A program made the position numbers and the translations under genes. This document shows positions 16,143-25,375 of a stretch of DNA of 64,000 nt, piece by piece. Source of the stretch: Sporosarcina luteola (GTDB lineage: Bacteria > Bacillota > Bacilli > Bacillales_A > Planococcaceae); NCBI GenBank assembly GCA_014204635.1, contig JACHLS010000008.1:124001-188000 (forward strand), in the 5' to 3' direction. The notes beneath the pieces are model-generated. The model was given only the letters and a program-made list of their open reading frames with translations. It was not told the origin of the DNA and made no database searches. Every line of letters begins with the position of its first letter. Position 1 is the first letter of the stretch.

Positions 16143-17461
16143 TAATCCTTCAATTCAATCTTCACATCTCCTTCAATGTAGTGCGGATAGGAAGAAAACT
16201 CAAGATACAGCGGATTTTCATAGTCAACCGTTTCAAACGTGATTTCGTATCGCTTGGCATCATGCGCTTCATCGGAAATCGAACTGGAGGATATGCCTAC
16301 AACTTTTCCGTTCTTGTCTGTTATTTGCCCCACCAAATTGTGGCGATGTTCAAAGATATTTTGTCCTTTTACTAGCATCTCAACATAATTCCTCTTCATT
16401 TTAACTACTTCCAGATTGTCGTATTCCGGCATTTGAATGACTGTAGCAGCATCTGTATTGATAACGAGGGTTGACTCAGTTTTATCGAGAGCCTCCAGCC
16501 TATTGATTTGCAAATAAAGCTTGTCGGGCTGCTGAAAGTAATTGCTTTGTAAATAATAGGTCGTTTGCTTTTCAGTTTTGGAAGCGGAAGCCCCATTCGT
16601 AATCGATCCCCATAGTTCGCCTTTTTCATTCACTAACCGCATATCCTCGAAATGTAAAAGTTTCATCGAGTTCGCTTCATTAAATGAGACTGTAACTGCC
16701 GTTCGTAAAGGATATATGATGATCTCCTCGATTGTGAACTTCTGCGACTCCATCTCCACCTCCTGATTCACCTGAATGACCTTCCCCTCTTTAACATTCT
16801 CTTGCAATTCGAACGGCAACGAGAATAAAATCGTTGCTCCCTGGAAAACGGTTTCTACCTCTAATACGAAAGAGAGATCTGAGAAAATTACTGGATTTGA
16901 GAATTGGTAATTGATTCGGTCAGAATATTCCTTTATTGTTTCATCAACCGGATTACTATGCGAAACTCCACCCGGAGGGATTCCCTGATTATTCTTTAGA
17001 TCAATGGATTGCATTTGAAAGGATTGCAATCCTTCCTTTGACTTTACTGTATAGAATATACTCATGCCTAATTCATCCAAAATGACCCCTTCGATTGTAA
17101 ATGTCAGGCCATCTACAGTTTGAGAGACGTCTACTTTTTGGTCATATTCATTTTCGAAAATGGCGTCCAATCCTTTATCATGTTGTATCAAATGAACGAA
17201 TTTCTCCATTCCAGGTATGGACGCGACAGCACTCGAGAATGCCGGCGATACCCGGATAGAGGTGACGAATGTCAGAAACAGAAGCACCGCCGCAATCATT
17301 GACCATATGATTCGTCTGCGTTTTGGCTTTTTATAACAAGTTTCTTGTTTGGCCCGTTCCCACCCTGCTTGAATTGCTTGATCTGCTTTATCTACAGATA
17401 GTGGGAGTCGGTTCAATTGATGCTTCAACTTCTTGAGTTCCGCCTCCTCTTTTTCATACAT
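16142..17461 (-). CDS. Anti-sigma factor-like membrane protein (DUF4179 type)
   Basis: 439-residue single-span membrane protein. A cytoplasmic N-terminus of about 65 residues is followed by the basic PKRRRIIWSMIAAVLLFLTF membrane helix and a long extracytoplasmic domain rich in beta strands, the DUF4179/DUF5643 layout found next to ECF sigma factors. ATG 17461 overlaps the sigma gene by 8 bp and has AGGAGGG upstream, giving translational coupling; the longer in-frame reading merely runs through the sigma gene. The likely role is to hold the sigma factor at the membrane until an envelope signal. The signal is unknown. Confidence 0.8.
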   Translation of the reverse strand: MYEKEEAELKKLKHQLNRLPLSVDKADQAIQAGWERAKQETCYKKPKRRRIIWSMIAAVLLFLTFVTSIRVSPAFSSAVASIPGMEKFVHLIQHDKGLDAIFENEYDQKVDVSQTVDGLTFTIEGVILDELGMSIFYTVKSKEGLQSFQMQSIDLKNNQGIPPGGVSHSNPVDETIKEYSDRINYQFSNPVIFSDLSFVLEVETVFQGATILFSLPFELQENVKEGKVIQVNQEVEMESQKFTIEEIIIYPLRTAVTVSFNEANSMKLLHFEDMRLVNEKGELWGSITNGASASKTEKQTTYYLQSNYFQQPDKLYLQINRLEALDKTESTLVINTDAATVIQMPEYDNLEVVKMKRNYVEMLVKGQNIFEHRHNLVGQITDKNGKVVGISSSSISDEAHDAKRYEITFETVDYENPLYLEFSSYPHYIEGDVKIELKD

Positions 17462-17912
17462 GATCCATCCCTCCTTTGTCTGCCATGTGATTTCGCAGCG
17501 ACCGCAAGATTTTATGCAGTCTTGATTTGACTGTTCCTCCAGGTATATTTGATAGGACGGCAATTTCTTTGATTTTTACATTCTGGAGATATTTCAAATA
17601 AATCAATTGCTGTTCTTCCTTCGACAATGCGTCATCTGAGACCATAAAGCGTTCTCTATGTGTCAATCGATCTTGGCAGTAGTTCATCATGATGCGGATC
17701 AACCACGTTTTGAGGTAAGCAGGCTCCCGTACTGTATGAATCTTATTGAACGCACGATAAGCCACTTCTTGAAGCGCTTCTAATGCTTCTTGCTCATTTT
17801 TCAAAAAAGCCATGGCCGTACGAAGGAGTGGTTCCTGATGAAGGTGCATGATTGTCAGAAAGGAAACCTCATCCCCTGCTATCGCTTTTTCAGCTATCTT
17901 TCTTTCATCCAT
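17454..17912 (-). CDS. ECF-type RNA polymerase sigma factor
   Basis: 152-residue sigma-70 family protein with region 2 (residues about 15-80, including LQEVAYRAFNKIHTVREPAYLKTWLIRIMMNYCQD) and region 4 (about 95-145, including IYLKYLQNVKIKEIAVLSNIPGGTVKSRL). It lacks regions 1 and 3, as ECF factors do. It is co-transcribed and overlapping with the membrane anti-sigma gene. The upstream 250 bp hold no other gene. I could not find a convincing autoregulated ECF promoter; a TGAAC (on the minus strand near 17970) is the only hint. Confidence 0.88.
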   Translation of the reverse strand: MDERKIAEKAIAGDEVSFLTIMHLHQEPLLRTAMAFLKNEQEALEALQEVAYRAFNKIHTVREPAYLKTWLIRIMMNYCQDRLTHRERFMVSDDALSKEEQQLIYLKYLQNVKIKEIAVLSNIPGGTVKSRLHKILRSLRNHMADKGGMDHV

Positions 17913-18170
17913 GTCATCATCTCACCCGCTTTCTTTTCCATTAGACTGTGTAACGAGGAAAAAGTTCAATTTATATTTCATTACTACTAACTCGTACGAT
18001 GATTTTGCCCATCCTTTCTAGATTTTGAAAGGAAGACACCACCTAGAACTTGATATTTATAAATGATTAGCGAGATGTAAAATTTATTAACATTACATTT
18101 ACATGTTTATCCATGTAAAATAAAGGAAATGGAAATTAATGTATCACAAACATACTTGAGGAGGGTTTTT

Positions 18171-18728
18171 TTGAATAATTTTGTAAAGCAAAAATCACAA
18201 TCTCTTATTTCTGTCCTCTGTGCCTTGGTGTTAGTTTTTTCGGTCACGGTTTTCTCCCCATTAGTAAGTGCAAAGGATTTAACAGATGAGGAACTCGCAG
18301 CTCTTCAACTCTCTGAGGATTTACAATTCATTTTTGAAACTGCTTCAGTAAAAGAGGATGGCAAATATATATTAAACGAAACAATAATTGCTAAAAAATT
18401 CGGTATTGAAAACGTTGCTTCAATCGTTGCGCTTGTAAAATTGGCTAATGACGAAGAATTAACGGAACAGGATTTAGAAGGAGTTCCTAATCCATTAGGC
18501 GAAGAACTATCTACAGCCTCTTGGAAATCTTGTATGATTGATAATGTTCTTGATTACACTGGAATTGGGTTTCTAACAGGTGGTATGATGGAAATGATAG
18601 ATAAAAAACTATGGGATAAATTAGCTTTGGAAATCATAAAAATTGTTGGGAAAAATGCTATTAAAGGTGGAGTTGTTGGTCTAGCTGCAAGTTTGGCATG
18701 GTTTAGTTTTCGTTGTGTAGGAAAATAA
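18171..18728 (+). CDS. Secreted bacteriocin-like precursor
   Basis: 185 residues in three parts: a signal peptide (about 1-35, hydrophobic core LISVLCALVLVFSV, likely cleavage after VSA), an acidic middle of about 80 residues, and a hydrophobic cationic C-terminal segment of about 70 residues starting near STASWKSC. That segment has two cysteines, one near each end, and Gly/Ala-rich helices (GIGFLTGGMMEMI, IKGGVVGLAASLAW). The layout is that of bacteriocins released from a large secreted precursor, such as closticin-type or SdpC-type toxins. No close family is recognised with certainty. TTG 18171 is chosen because GAGGAGGG at 18158-18165 is optimally placed. The region is AT-rich compared with its neighbours. 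Confidence 0.6.
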   Translation: MNNFVKQKSQSLISVLCALVLVFSVTVFSPLVSAKDLTDEELAALQLSEDLQFIFETASVKEDGKYILNETIIAKKFGIENVASIVALVKLANDEELTEQDLEGVPNPLGEELSTASWKSCMIDNVLDYTGIGFLTGGMMEMIDKKLWDKLALEIIKIVGKNAIKGGVVGLAASLAWFSFRCVGK

Positions 18729-18755
18729 AGTTAGACCCTGTTAGGAGTTGAGGTA

Positions 18756-18929
18756 TTGTTTAAGAAAGCTGTTTCATTTACTCTGATACTCTTTGTTTTA
18801 ATAACAGTATTTCAATGGTTGGCAAAACCAACGATTAATTGGGTAGATAATATTGGTGTTGCTGTTATTGCCTTTCTTATTTATATTCTAGTAGAATGGG
18901 CAATTAAACCATCTAAAAGAGCTCATTAG
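18756..18929 (+). CDS. Tiny two-helix membrane protein, candidate immunity protein
   Basis: 57-residue ORF starting at TTG 18756 with TAGGAG 8 bp upstream, 27 bp after the bacteriocin-like gene. Two hydrophobic helices (SFTLILFVLITVFQWL and VAVIAFLIYILVEWAI) are separated by a short polar turn, and the C-terminus is basic. Small cationic membrane proteins directly downstream of a bacteriocin gene are often immunity proteins; that role is inferred from position only. A strong terminator follows. Confidence 0.55.
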   Translation: MFKKAVSFTLILFVLITVFQWLAKPTINWVDNIGVAVIAFLIYILVEWAIKPSKRAH

Positions 18930-18993
18930 TACACGGGAATTCGGGCTTAATGTCAAACATAAGAAAAGCAAATAAGGGGAGTGACCGCTACTC

Positions 18994-19044
18994 TCAGACT
19001 GTAGACAACTCGGGAAAATACAGAGTTTGTCTACAGTCTTTTTC
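18994..19044 (+). terminator. Terminator after the bacteriocin-like pair
   Basis: AGACTGTAGACAA pairs with TTGTCTACAGTCT around an 18-nt loop that contains a further CTC/GAG pair, followed by TTTTTCT. Confidence 0.8.
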
Positions 19045-19088
19045 TATTACAATGGAAGTAATAATAGAAAAGTTGATTTCCACTGCGG

Positions 19089-19331
19089 CTGAACGCTTTC
19101 TTACCTTTAGTTAAGACTGAGGTGTCGATCAAGATGACATTCATCCAATATACCTTCGGCATCCAATCCATGCGCTAAACGATCCAGGAAATTGAACCGA
19201 ACATGTTCTACCGTTGGTTTCTCGTCTTCGGCTTCCATACAGAGGTGCCCCATATCTCTATATTCGGAAAGAACTATATTCGCCGTAATGCAGATAATGA
19301 CTTATTGAACAGATCTTTTATCGGAGATTGA
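19089..19331 (+). pseudogene. IS1182-type transposase remnant
   Basis: The plus frame ending at TGA 19331 reads SIKMTFIQYTFGIQSMR, stop, TIQEIEPNMFYRWFLVFGF, then VPHISIFGKNYIRR. This matches the N-terminal region of IS1182-family transposases, with Gln mutated to TAA after SMR. Sequence back to about 19089 keeps traces of the upstream part (FLPLVK). The DDE domain and inverted repeats are gone. Confidence 0.75.
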
Positions 19332-19388
19332 GTTATTATTCAGTGCAGATTGTAAAAAAAGTATATCGAGGAGGGAAACATATAATCA

Positions 19389-19943
19389 TTACCCCTTCCT
19401 CTTTTGTTCATCTTCCATTTGCATTCTAAGCATGTTCTGTAACAGTTCTTCTGTCTGGATTTTCACATTTTCTATTAACATATCAACCGTATCTAGTAAA
19501 GAAACTAAAACAATCTTAACAAAACCTTGCTCAAATTGCTCTAAAGATTCCGGGAGTTCCTCTTCGTCTAGGATAAAGCAATCCCCATTGGGGAGTACCA
19601 AAATATCAATAATTAAATCTTCAAAGGACACGACCTCGTCTGTAACAACTGTATTTCTGACAATATTAAAATAAGAACCTAAATAATTGCCCTCTTTATC
19701 TATCCAAAAATAAAAGTTATATGGCTTATCAGTCCAATAGGAGGCAATCGTACAACTGCCTTTTGGAATTGTTAGTTCAACTTGATCAGTCTTCATAGTA
19801 AAAGACGTTTCAATTTCATGAAACAGCATGATCTTTTCCTGTTCCACCTTAAGCAGCTTGCATATATGATCTACAGTTGTCGAATCAAAACAGACCTTTC
19901 TTTCGATGATAGTCTTATCAGTTTGTATCGCTAATGTTTGCAT
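19389..19943 (-). CDS. DUF402 domain protein (FomD/YgaC-like)
   Basis: 184 residues with the DUF402 core: YNFYFWIDKEGNYLGSYFNI, then VSFEDLIIDILVLPNGDCFILDEEEL, placing acidic metal ligands as in nucleoside tri- or diphosphatases of the FomD/Ntdp group. A C-terminal helical extension (about 140-184) follows. ATG 19943 is used with GAGGG eight bases upstream; an earlier ATG at 19958 is less well placed. Phosphatase activity is inferred from the family. Confidence 0.72.
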   Translation of the reverse strand: MQTLAIQTDKTIIERKVCFDSTTVDHICKLLKVEQEKIMLFHEIETSFTMKTDQVELTIPKGSCTIASYWTDKPYNFYFWIDKEGNYLGSYFNIVRNTVVTDEVVSFEDLIIDILVLPNGDCFILDEEELPESLEQFEQGFVKIVLVSLLDTVDMLIENVKIQTEELLQNMLRMQMEDEQKRKG

Positions 19944-20063
19944 CCTACTATCCCTCATTTACTGCCCACGTTGGTTTAGTGATAATGGATTTTGCCAAAG
20001 CTTCTGCTTGTACTTTACCATTCCAATGTAAACTATATCCTATTGCTCATTCAACTGGTACCA

Positions 20064-20906
20064 TCACTCTTCAAATAAAAATTCATACCCCATGTAGTGA
20101 AAAGTTTGATAAAATCCTAATCGTTCCGCAACAGCAATAGATGGTTTATTACTATCCATACAGTCCCAATACGGAATCTTATTATTTTCAAAACAATCCT
20201 TTATAAAACGGTGGGCTGCTATTTGGGCTAATTTCTTCCCTTGATGCGCCTGTAACGTTTCAATGCCTATGCAAATTATATTTTCAAAAACAAAACTGGA
20301 GGAACAGATACTAACAATTTCATTATCATATAAAATGCAATAGCCCAGCCCTTCCCTAAAAAATTGATTGGGTGATGACCAAGACCATACGATCGTGTCG
20401 TGTAAAAAGCCAATGTTGCCGATTTGATTATTGCCGTTTTCATAGAAATGTCTAGTAATTTTTTGAACCGTATAGCCTTGTTCCAGCGTTGGCTCTTTTT
20501 CTGGTCTATCACTCTCCTTTGGCAGCACATACACCCGCTGGAGCCAACTTCCTACTTTCCGATGTGTAAATAACCTCTTGATCGTATGATCCCATTTGGG
20601 ATGATTGCCGACCCCTTCAAACCATTTTAATCCTACTTTTTTTGCATCCGGTGCAACAACAGAATCGATAAATGCATTAAGTGCATTGTTGAACTGCTCA
20701 TTACTCTCATTCCCAATAAAAATAAAACCATCGTGATTCCCTAACCATATTAGGCCTGAAGTTGGTGCTTGAGTATTATCTACAAAAATTCGCCCAGGAT
20801 TCGTTCCTGCAACGATTGCTTTCGCCTCTACCTGCCCTTGTTCATTTAATATGGTTAAGCATTTATGAAACTCACGTTTCTGTAATTCAAAGATCACATT
20901 TTTCAC
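20064..20906 (-). CDS. GNAT-family acetyltransferase (GNAT_acetyltr_2-like)
   Basis: 280-residue two-part protein. The first half (FIFIGNESNEQFNNALNAFI, GLKWFEGVG) and the C-terminal GNAT half (HQGKKLAQIAAHRFIKDCFENN, then WDCMDSNKPSIAVAERLGF) match the long acetyltransferase family of Bacillales. The acetyl-CoA loop QGKKLA is somewhat degenerate. It lies 20 bp after the serine hydrolase gene on the same strand, so co-transcription is likely. Substrate unknown. Confidence 0.7.
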   Translation of the reverse strand: MKNVIFELQKREFHKCLTILNEQGQVEAKAIVAGTNPGRIFVDNTQAPTSGLIWLGNHDGFIFIGNESNEQFNNALNAFIDSVVAPDAKKVGLKWFEGVGNHPKWDHTIKRLFTHRKVGSWLQRVYVLPKESDRPEKEPTLEQGYTVQKITRHFYENGNNQIGNIGFLHDTIVWSWSSPNQFFREGLGYCILYDNEIVSICSSSFVFENIICIGIETLQAHQGKKLAQIAAHRFIKDCFENNKIPYWDCMDSNKPSIAVAERLGFYQTFHYMGYEFLFEE

Positions 20907-20926
20907 TCATTACATTATTGATATGC

Positions 20927-21937
20927 TTATGTTAGACGCACTATTTTTTCTTCCATTTCCTGCGATACGTCATAGGCCCCTTCCGATTGGTTGGAGCATA
21001 CCACAACAGTCGTCGATGTACTTGGGTAATAAGCTGAGTGGAAACTAACGCCCGGATCATACCCCATTACATGATATTTACATATGTCAGCACCGATTTT
21101 TTTAATCCATACGCCATACCCATAGTAATCGTCCCCATCAATCGAAACATGCGGTGTTAGCAAAAGTTGCGTGTACTCTTCGCTTAACACCCTATTATCC
21201 AGTAGTGCTTCCCACAGCTTGGCCATGTCCCCAACTGACACAAAAGCTCCCCCGTCCGGTCCACCTTTAACAGGCAATGAGTAGATATTCGTTTTCCAAG
21301 TCCCATCCGGATGATCAATGTATCCCAGTGCTGTATTCGCTGGAAGAGCATCCAATTCGAAATACCCCGAATCCGTCATACCGGCTTTCTTGAAAATAAA
21401 TTCTTGAATATACTCGGCAAAAGGCAGTTGACTTGCTTTCTCGATGATCAAGCCAAGCAATACATAACCAGCATTATTATAGTGAAATCTTTCTCCCACT
21501 GTTAACTTCATCGGCTGATCTTGAAATAGCGGCAGAAAATCCTTTACACTTCGGATGCGATACATCGGATTGTCAATCCATAATTCTTCAAAATCATCCA
21601 TGACATCTTCATCAAAGTAGTCGGGCACGCCAGATGTATGGGTTAGTAGATGATGAATGGTAATCTCCTCGTCAAACGTCGGAAAATCGACAGCAAGGCA
21701 ATCTGCCAGTTTCATTTCAAATGATAGATTGCCTTTTTCAACAAGCTGGCAAATTGCAATAGCTGTGAATAGCTTGCAGCCGGAAGCAATGCCATAGCGG
21801 GTGGTGGATGTATTTTTTAGTTGGTCGGAACGATTGGCATACCCATAGCTTGATACGGCTAACGTTCCCTGGCTATCTTTCACTAGTATACTGCCAGAGA
21901 AATTATGTTTTTGAATCTCTGTGATACCCTTTAACAT
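20927..21937 (-). CDS. Serine hydrolase, beta-lactamase class C fold
   Basis: 336-residue protein with the penicillin-binding-protein-like triad: SGCK (SxxK nucleophile), YNN in GERFHYNNAGYVLLG (YxN) and HVMG in place of the usual KTG/HxG. There is no signal peptide, so it should be cytoplasmic, acting as an esterase or D-amino-acid-peptide hydrolase rather than a true beta-lactamase. ATG 21937 has GGGGG at the right distance; the longer upstream reading has no ribosome site. Confidence 0.78.
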   Translation of the reverse strand: MLKGITEIQKHNFSGSILVKDSQGTLAVSSYGYANRSDQLKNTSTTRYGIASGCKLFTAIAICQLVEKGNLSFEMKLADCLAVDFPTFDEEITIHHLLTHTSGVPDYFDEDVMDDFEELWIDNPMYRIRSVKDFLPLFQDQPMKLTVGERFHYNNAGYVLLGLIIEKASQLPFAEYIQEFIFKKAGMTDSGYFELDALPANTALGYIDHPDGTWKTNIYSLPVKGGPDGGAFVSVGDMAKLWEALLDNRVLSEEYTQLLLTPHVSIDGDDYYGYGVWIKKIGADICKYHVMGYDPGVSFHSAYYPSTSTTVVVCSNQSEGAYDVSQEMEEKIVRLT

Positions 21938-22186
21938 GTTAATCCCCCTATTCCGATTCACTTCTTGGTACAACACTATAAACAACTTATCTATACTGTA
22001 TCACCGATCTTCGTTTAGAGAAGCCCAAGAACAATTACTACTTGAAGTAGAGCCTGCTGAAAGCAACAAGGATCCATCGATTCGTGAATTCTCTATAAAC
22101 ATATAATCATTTTTTGCAGGTAATCCAATTCCTTAATCGAATACTAAGTAAACGGCTTTTAGTTTTAAGAAGGGAGGCAGATTTAT

Positions 22187-22471
22187 TTGTATTTACTCTT
22201 TATTATCTTGTTACTTTCTTTAATACTATCTACTTTCATTTGTTCCTTTCTAGTAAACAAAGTTAATAAAAGATGGTTGATAATCATCTCTTTATTCATT
22301 AATGCAATTATGTTAGGCGTATCATCCTTTGTCCTATATAAAATAGATGTTCAAAAATATCATAAAAATGTTCCAGGATTATTTGATAGTTTAGGCATTG
22401 TAGTATTTATATTTTTTATCCCTATCATTACGCTGATTAACATCATTCTAATTCAACTAAAAAAAAATTAA
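22187..22471 (+). CDS. Small membrane protein of unknown function
   Basis: 94 residues with three hydrophobic helices (about 1-22, 29-51 and 66-91) separated by short basic loops. The start is TTG 22187 with GGGAGG nine bases upstream. No family recognised. It stands alone between the serine hydrolase gene and a region of decayed genes. Confidence 0.55.
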   Translation: MYLLFIILLLSLILSTFICSFLVNKVNKRWLIIISLFINAIMLGVSSFVLYKIDVQKYHKNVPGLFDSLGIVVFIFFIPIITLINIILIQLKKN

Positions 22472-22520
22472 GCTTCCCCAAAAAGAAGCTGGAACATAAC
22501 ATTTAAGTAGGTTAGGAGTT

Positions 22521-22948
22521 GAGCATCAGAAGGATTCGGATACGGTGAAGCTGTTTACCCTTGAACAAGACACAGCGAAGCCCTTGCCTTATTTAAATTC
22601 GATCAAAGAACGTCTTGTTAGGCCAAGGTTTACCGATGCGGGAACGCTAGTCGTAAATGGCGGGGGCAATGATCGAGCAATGTATTTAGTCGATGTGAAA
22701 GCGTTGGGAAAATGATTGCCTGCGGAAGAGCCTTTTGTCTGGACTGTTCAGATACAGACTTATAAATTGAAGAGAGAAGAAATCGTCCGTACTGTAAGAA
22801 ATTGAAGGGAGAAGTTCATGCGGTGAATACAACAGGACATTTTACCGACAAGGCCGAGATCTATGCGAAATATCGACCGAGTTACCCGAATGCATACCTC
22901 GTTTACTTCATTTCCGAGAACGGCTTGAATGAGGATTCGTCATTGTAA
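22521..22948 (+). pseudogene. Three decayed gene fragments, including a methyltransferase 5' end
   Basis: Three linked readable pieces. (1) 22521-22715, an open C-terminal segment ending VNGGGNDRAMYLVDVKALGK, family not recognised. (2) From ATG 22712, overlapping that stop as ATGA, a Cys-rich mini-ORF (CLDC then PYCKK) with an internal TAA, resembling a short zinc-ribbon protein. (3) 22823-22948, TGHFTDKAEIYAKYRPSYP, the N-terminus of a class I SAM methyltransferase, stopped after 41 codons. The last piece is cut where the SAM-binding motif should begin. These look like remains of an operon after deletion. Confidence 0.5.
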
Positions 22949-22976
22949 AATGCTGTAATGTTTTTTTAATATGAAA

Positions 22977-23006
22977 AGGCACAGAGTACGTTCTATCTCT
23001 GTGCCT
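22977..23006. terminator. Bidirectional terminator
   Basis: AGGCACAGAG and CTCTGTGCCT form a 10-bp stem with a 10-nt loop. T-rich stretches follow on both strands. It serves the UspA/SulP operon on the minus strand. Confidence 0.7.
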
Positions 23007-23100
23007 CTTTATTCTGGACATATGAATATTCTTGTGACACGTTCCATTGTTGTGAAAATAGTTGAATCTGATTGACTAGCGTGCTGCAGAGACACCGAAT

Positions 23101-23514
23101 CTATTTTACAATTGTCACTGGACAGTCTACGTGTTTCATTACTTTGTGGCTGACGCTTCCTAGCACCATTTCTTGAAATGCATTCAATCCTCGACTGCCC
23201 ATGATGAGTTGGTCCATTGCTTCTGCATTCACATACTTTATGATTTCATGGCTCGGGTTGCCTTTTAGCAGCGTCATTTTTGCTTGTACGCTGGCTTTTT
23301 GAGCTAGTTCCAAAACGGGTTCCACTTTTTGTCTTCGTTTCAGAAGGAGGCTTTCTTCGTTTTGGGATAAGAGACGTTCGTCTTTTGCTTTATCGTAATC
23401 CGCCACATAAATGAACTCCAGTTGCGCTTCAGAAAAATGTTTGGCAAGCGTAATTGCATGGGTTGCAGCACGCAGTGCGTTTTCCGATCCGTCAATCGCT
23501 ACAGCAATCTTCAT
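23101..23514 (-). CDS. Universal stress protein (UspA family)
   Basis: 137-residue single-domain USP. The ATP-binding signature G-x2-G-x9-GS is present as GSRGLNAFQEMVLGSVSHKV near the C-terminus, and the N-terminal VAIDGSE has the conserved Asp. It lies 24 bp after the SulP gene on the same strand. Pairing or fusion of SulP carriers with USP domains is common, which suggests a regulatory partner for the transporter. Confidence 0.85.
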   Translation of the reverse strand: MKIAVAIDGSENALRAATHAITLAKHFSEAQLEFIYVADYDKAKDERLLSQNEESLLLKRRQKVEPVLELAQKASVQAKMTLLKGNPSHEIIKYVNAEAMDQLIMGSRGLNAFQEMVLGSVSHKVMKHVDCPVTIVK

Positions 23515-23538
23515 TCTAATTCCTCCCTCGTCTTGTTC

Positions 23539-24948
23539 TCAAAGTAATTTCTCGTATAACTGTTCACTGGAAGAATTCAGACCGCGGATTGATACCACCA
23601 CTCCTTCTTCCTCAAGCTTCTGTTTTACCTTTGCTACCGCTCCGACAGAAGATTCGTCCCATAGCTGGCTATCCTCAAAATCAATAATAATTTCCTTTTC
23701 CTTAATGGCCTGAAATGACTGAATGAATTTTGTCGTGGATGCAAAAAACAGCGGCCCTTTTACCTTGTATATGCCCGCATCACTCGTCACAGTCACACGG
23801 GATATTTTTGCAACAAAGAAAAGCGAGCTCAAGATAACACCGACAACCACCCCGATTGCGAGATTATGCGTATATAAAATGATCGCGACGGTAATTAGCA
23901 TGACGATCGATTCCGTTTTTGGAGCATGTTTTAAGAACTTGAACGATCCCCAATTGAAAGTTGTCGCGGCGACCATGATCATGACACCCGCAAGGACTGG
24001 CATCGGAATCTCGACGACAACATCACCCAACACAATAATCAAGAACATAAGGAAAACACCCGCAGTAAATGTGGAAAGTCGTCCACGGCCGCCCGATTTG
24101 ACATTGATCATCGATTGGCCGATTAATGCACATCCTGCCATCCCGCCGAAAAACCCTGTGAAGAAGTTGGCGATGCCTTGTCCGCGCGCCTCACGATTTT
24201 TATCGCTTGGCGTGTCCGTCATATCATCCAGCACCTGAGAAGTGAGCAAGGATTCGAGAAGCCCGACAATCGAAAGAGCCAATGAATACGGGAAGATGAT
24301 TTTCAGCGTTTCTAAGTTAAGCGGAATATCCGGAAGGAAAAACGTTGGCAATGAGTTTGGCATATTTCCTAAATCACCGATTGTCTGCAGCGATACGCCG
24401 CTTATCAGTGCGATGACAGTCATCACGACAATTGCAATAAGTGGCGCAGGGATTGCGGTGATAAAACGAGGCACCGCATACACTAATACCAATGTGGCGA
24501 TGGCGAAAACATATGTCATGGCATCATGGCCCCGCAAATAGGGAAGCTGGGTAATAAAAATCATAATACCAAGTGCATTTACGAATCCAAGCATGACAGA
24601 GTTCGGAATGAACCGCATCAAGTTCGCGACCCCGAGCGCTCCTAGAATAAATTGTATGATTCCTGTCAAAACCGTGGCTGCTAAAACGTATTGCAAGCCA
24701 TGGTCTGCCATTAAGTTGACGAGGATTAACGCCATCGCCCCGGTTGCCGCAGAGATTAGCCCCGGACGTCCCCCTACGAACGAAGTGATGACCGCAATTG
24801 CAAAAGAAGCATATAGTGCGACTCGCGGATCGACTCCTACGATGAACGCAAAGGCTAGCGCTTCCGGAATCAGCGCCAGCCCTACGACAACGCCTGCTAA
24901 CAAATCGGCCCGTACATTGCCGAACCATTGTTGTTTTAAAGTATGCAT
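23539..24948 (-). CDS. SulP-family anion transporter with STAS domain
   Basis: 469-residue SLC26/SulP carrier: about 12-14 membrane helices (residues 10-390) including the family segment LAFAFIVGVDPRVALYASF and the GGMAGCALIGQSMINVKSGG loop, followed by a C-terminal STAS domain (about 395-469, IIIDFEDSQLWDESSVGAV). SulP proteins move sulfate, bicarbonate or other anions; the substrate is not decidable here. GAGGAGAGCAACA precedes the ATG. It is first in an operon with a UspA gene. Confidence 0.85.
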   Translation of the reverse strand: MHTLKQQWFGNVRADLLAGVVVGLALIPEALAFAFIVGVDPRVALYASFAIAVITSFVGGRPGLISAATGAMALILVNLMADHGLQYVLAATVLTGIIQFILGALGVANLMRFIPNSVMLGFVNALGIMIFITQLPYLRGHDAMTYVFAIATLVLVYAVPRFITAIPAPLIAIVVMTVIALISGVSLQTIGDLGNMPNSLPTFFLPDIPLNLETLKIIFPYSLALSIVGLLESLLTSQVLDDMTDTPSDKNREARGQGIANFFTGFFGGMAGCALIGQSMINVKSGGRGRLSTFTAGVFLMFLIIVLGDVVVEIPMPVLAGVMIMVAATTFNWGSFKFLKHAPKTESIVMLITVAIILYTHNLAIGVVVGVILSSLFFVAKISRVTVTSDAGIYKVKGPLFFASTTKFIQSFQAIKEKEIIIDFEDSQLWDESSVGAVAKVKQKLEEEGVVVSIRGLNSSSEQLYEKLL

Positions 24949-25375
24949 TGTTGCTCTCCTCTCTCTCGTTGTATATGCATACCTGCAATAGATATAATTA
25001 AGATACTCAATAAACCGTTCCTAATTATATCAGAATAAACGATTGGGAACAGTCGTGGTGCAAACATGTTCTCCAAATTACAAATAAAGAAGAACTCAAA
25101 CCATTGTTGGTTTGGGTCCTTGAGACGGCCTCTTTTGCCATGTATTTTATTTGTATAACCTCCCTTTATGCATAAACTGTCTATTTTTTTTAGGTAATCC
25201 GGCAACGGCTTCTGCACTGCAGCTTGTATCTTCAAATACAAAATTCTGGCCTCCTCCCCAACCATCAGCCCCGCTTTCTGACATTCACCATTCCGTAGTG
25301 CTGCTCATTGGGTCATTAAACTCAAACTTGCTGAGAATTTATAAACATCCACATAAGTCATAGCTTTATTAGAAA
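24949..25375. other. 427-bp intergenic region, no supported gene
   Basis: It contains the SulP leader and a weak stem-loop near 25094-25125 (ACTCAAACCA / TGGTTTGGGT). Open frames here show no domain or convincing start, and codon usage looks random. I see no further feature. Confidence 0.4.

Noticed and set aside
18930..19000. Possible additional small gene after the immunity-like ORF
   Set aside because: No start with ribosome site and the stretch ends in a terminator.
24936..25265. 109-codon minus-strand frame upstream of the SulP gene
   Set aside because: It overlaps the sulP start, shows no domain, and its composition is not protein-like.
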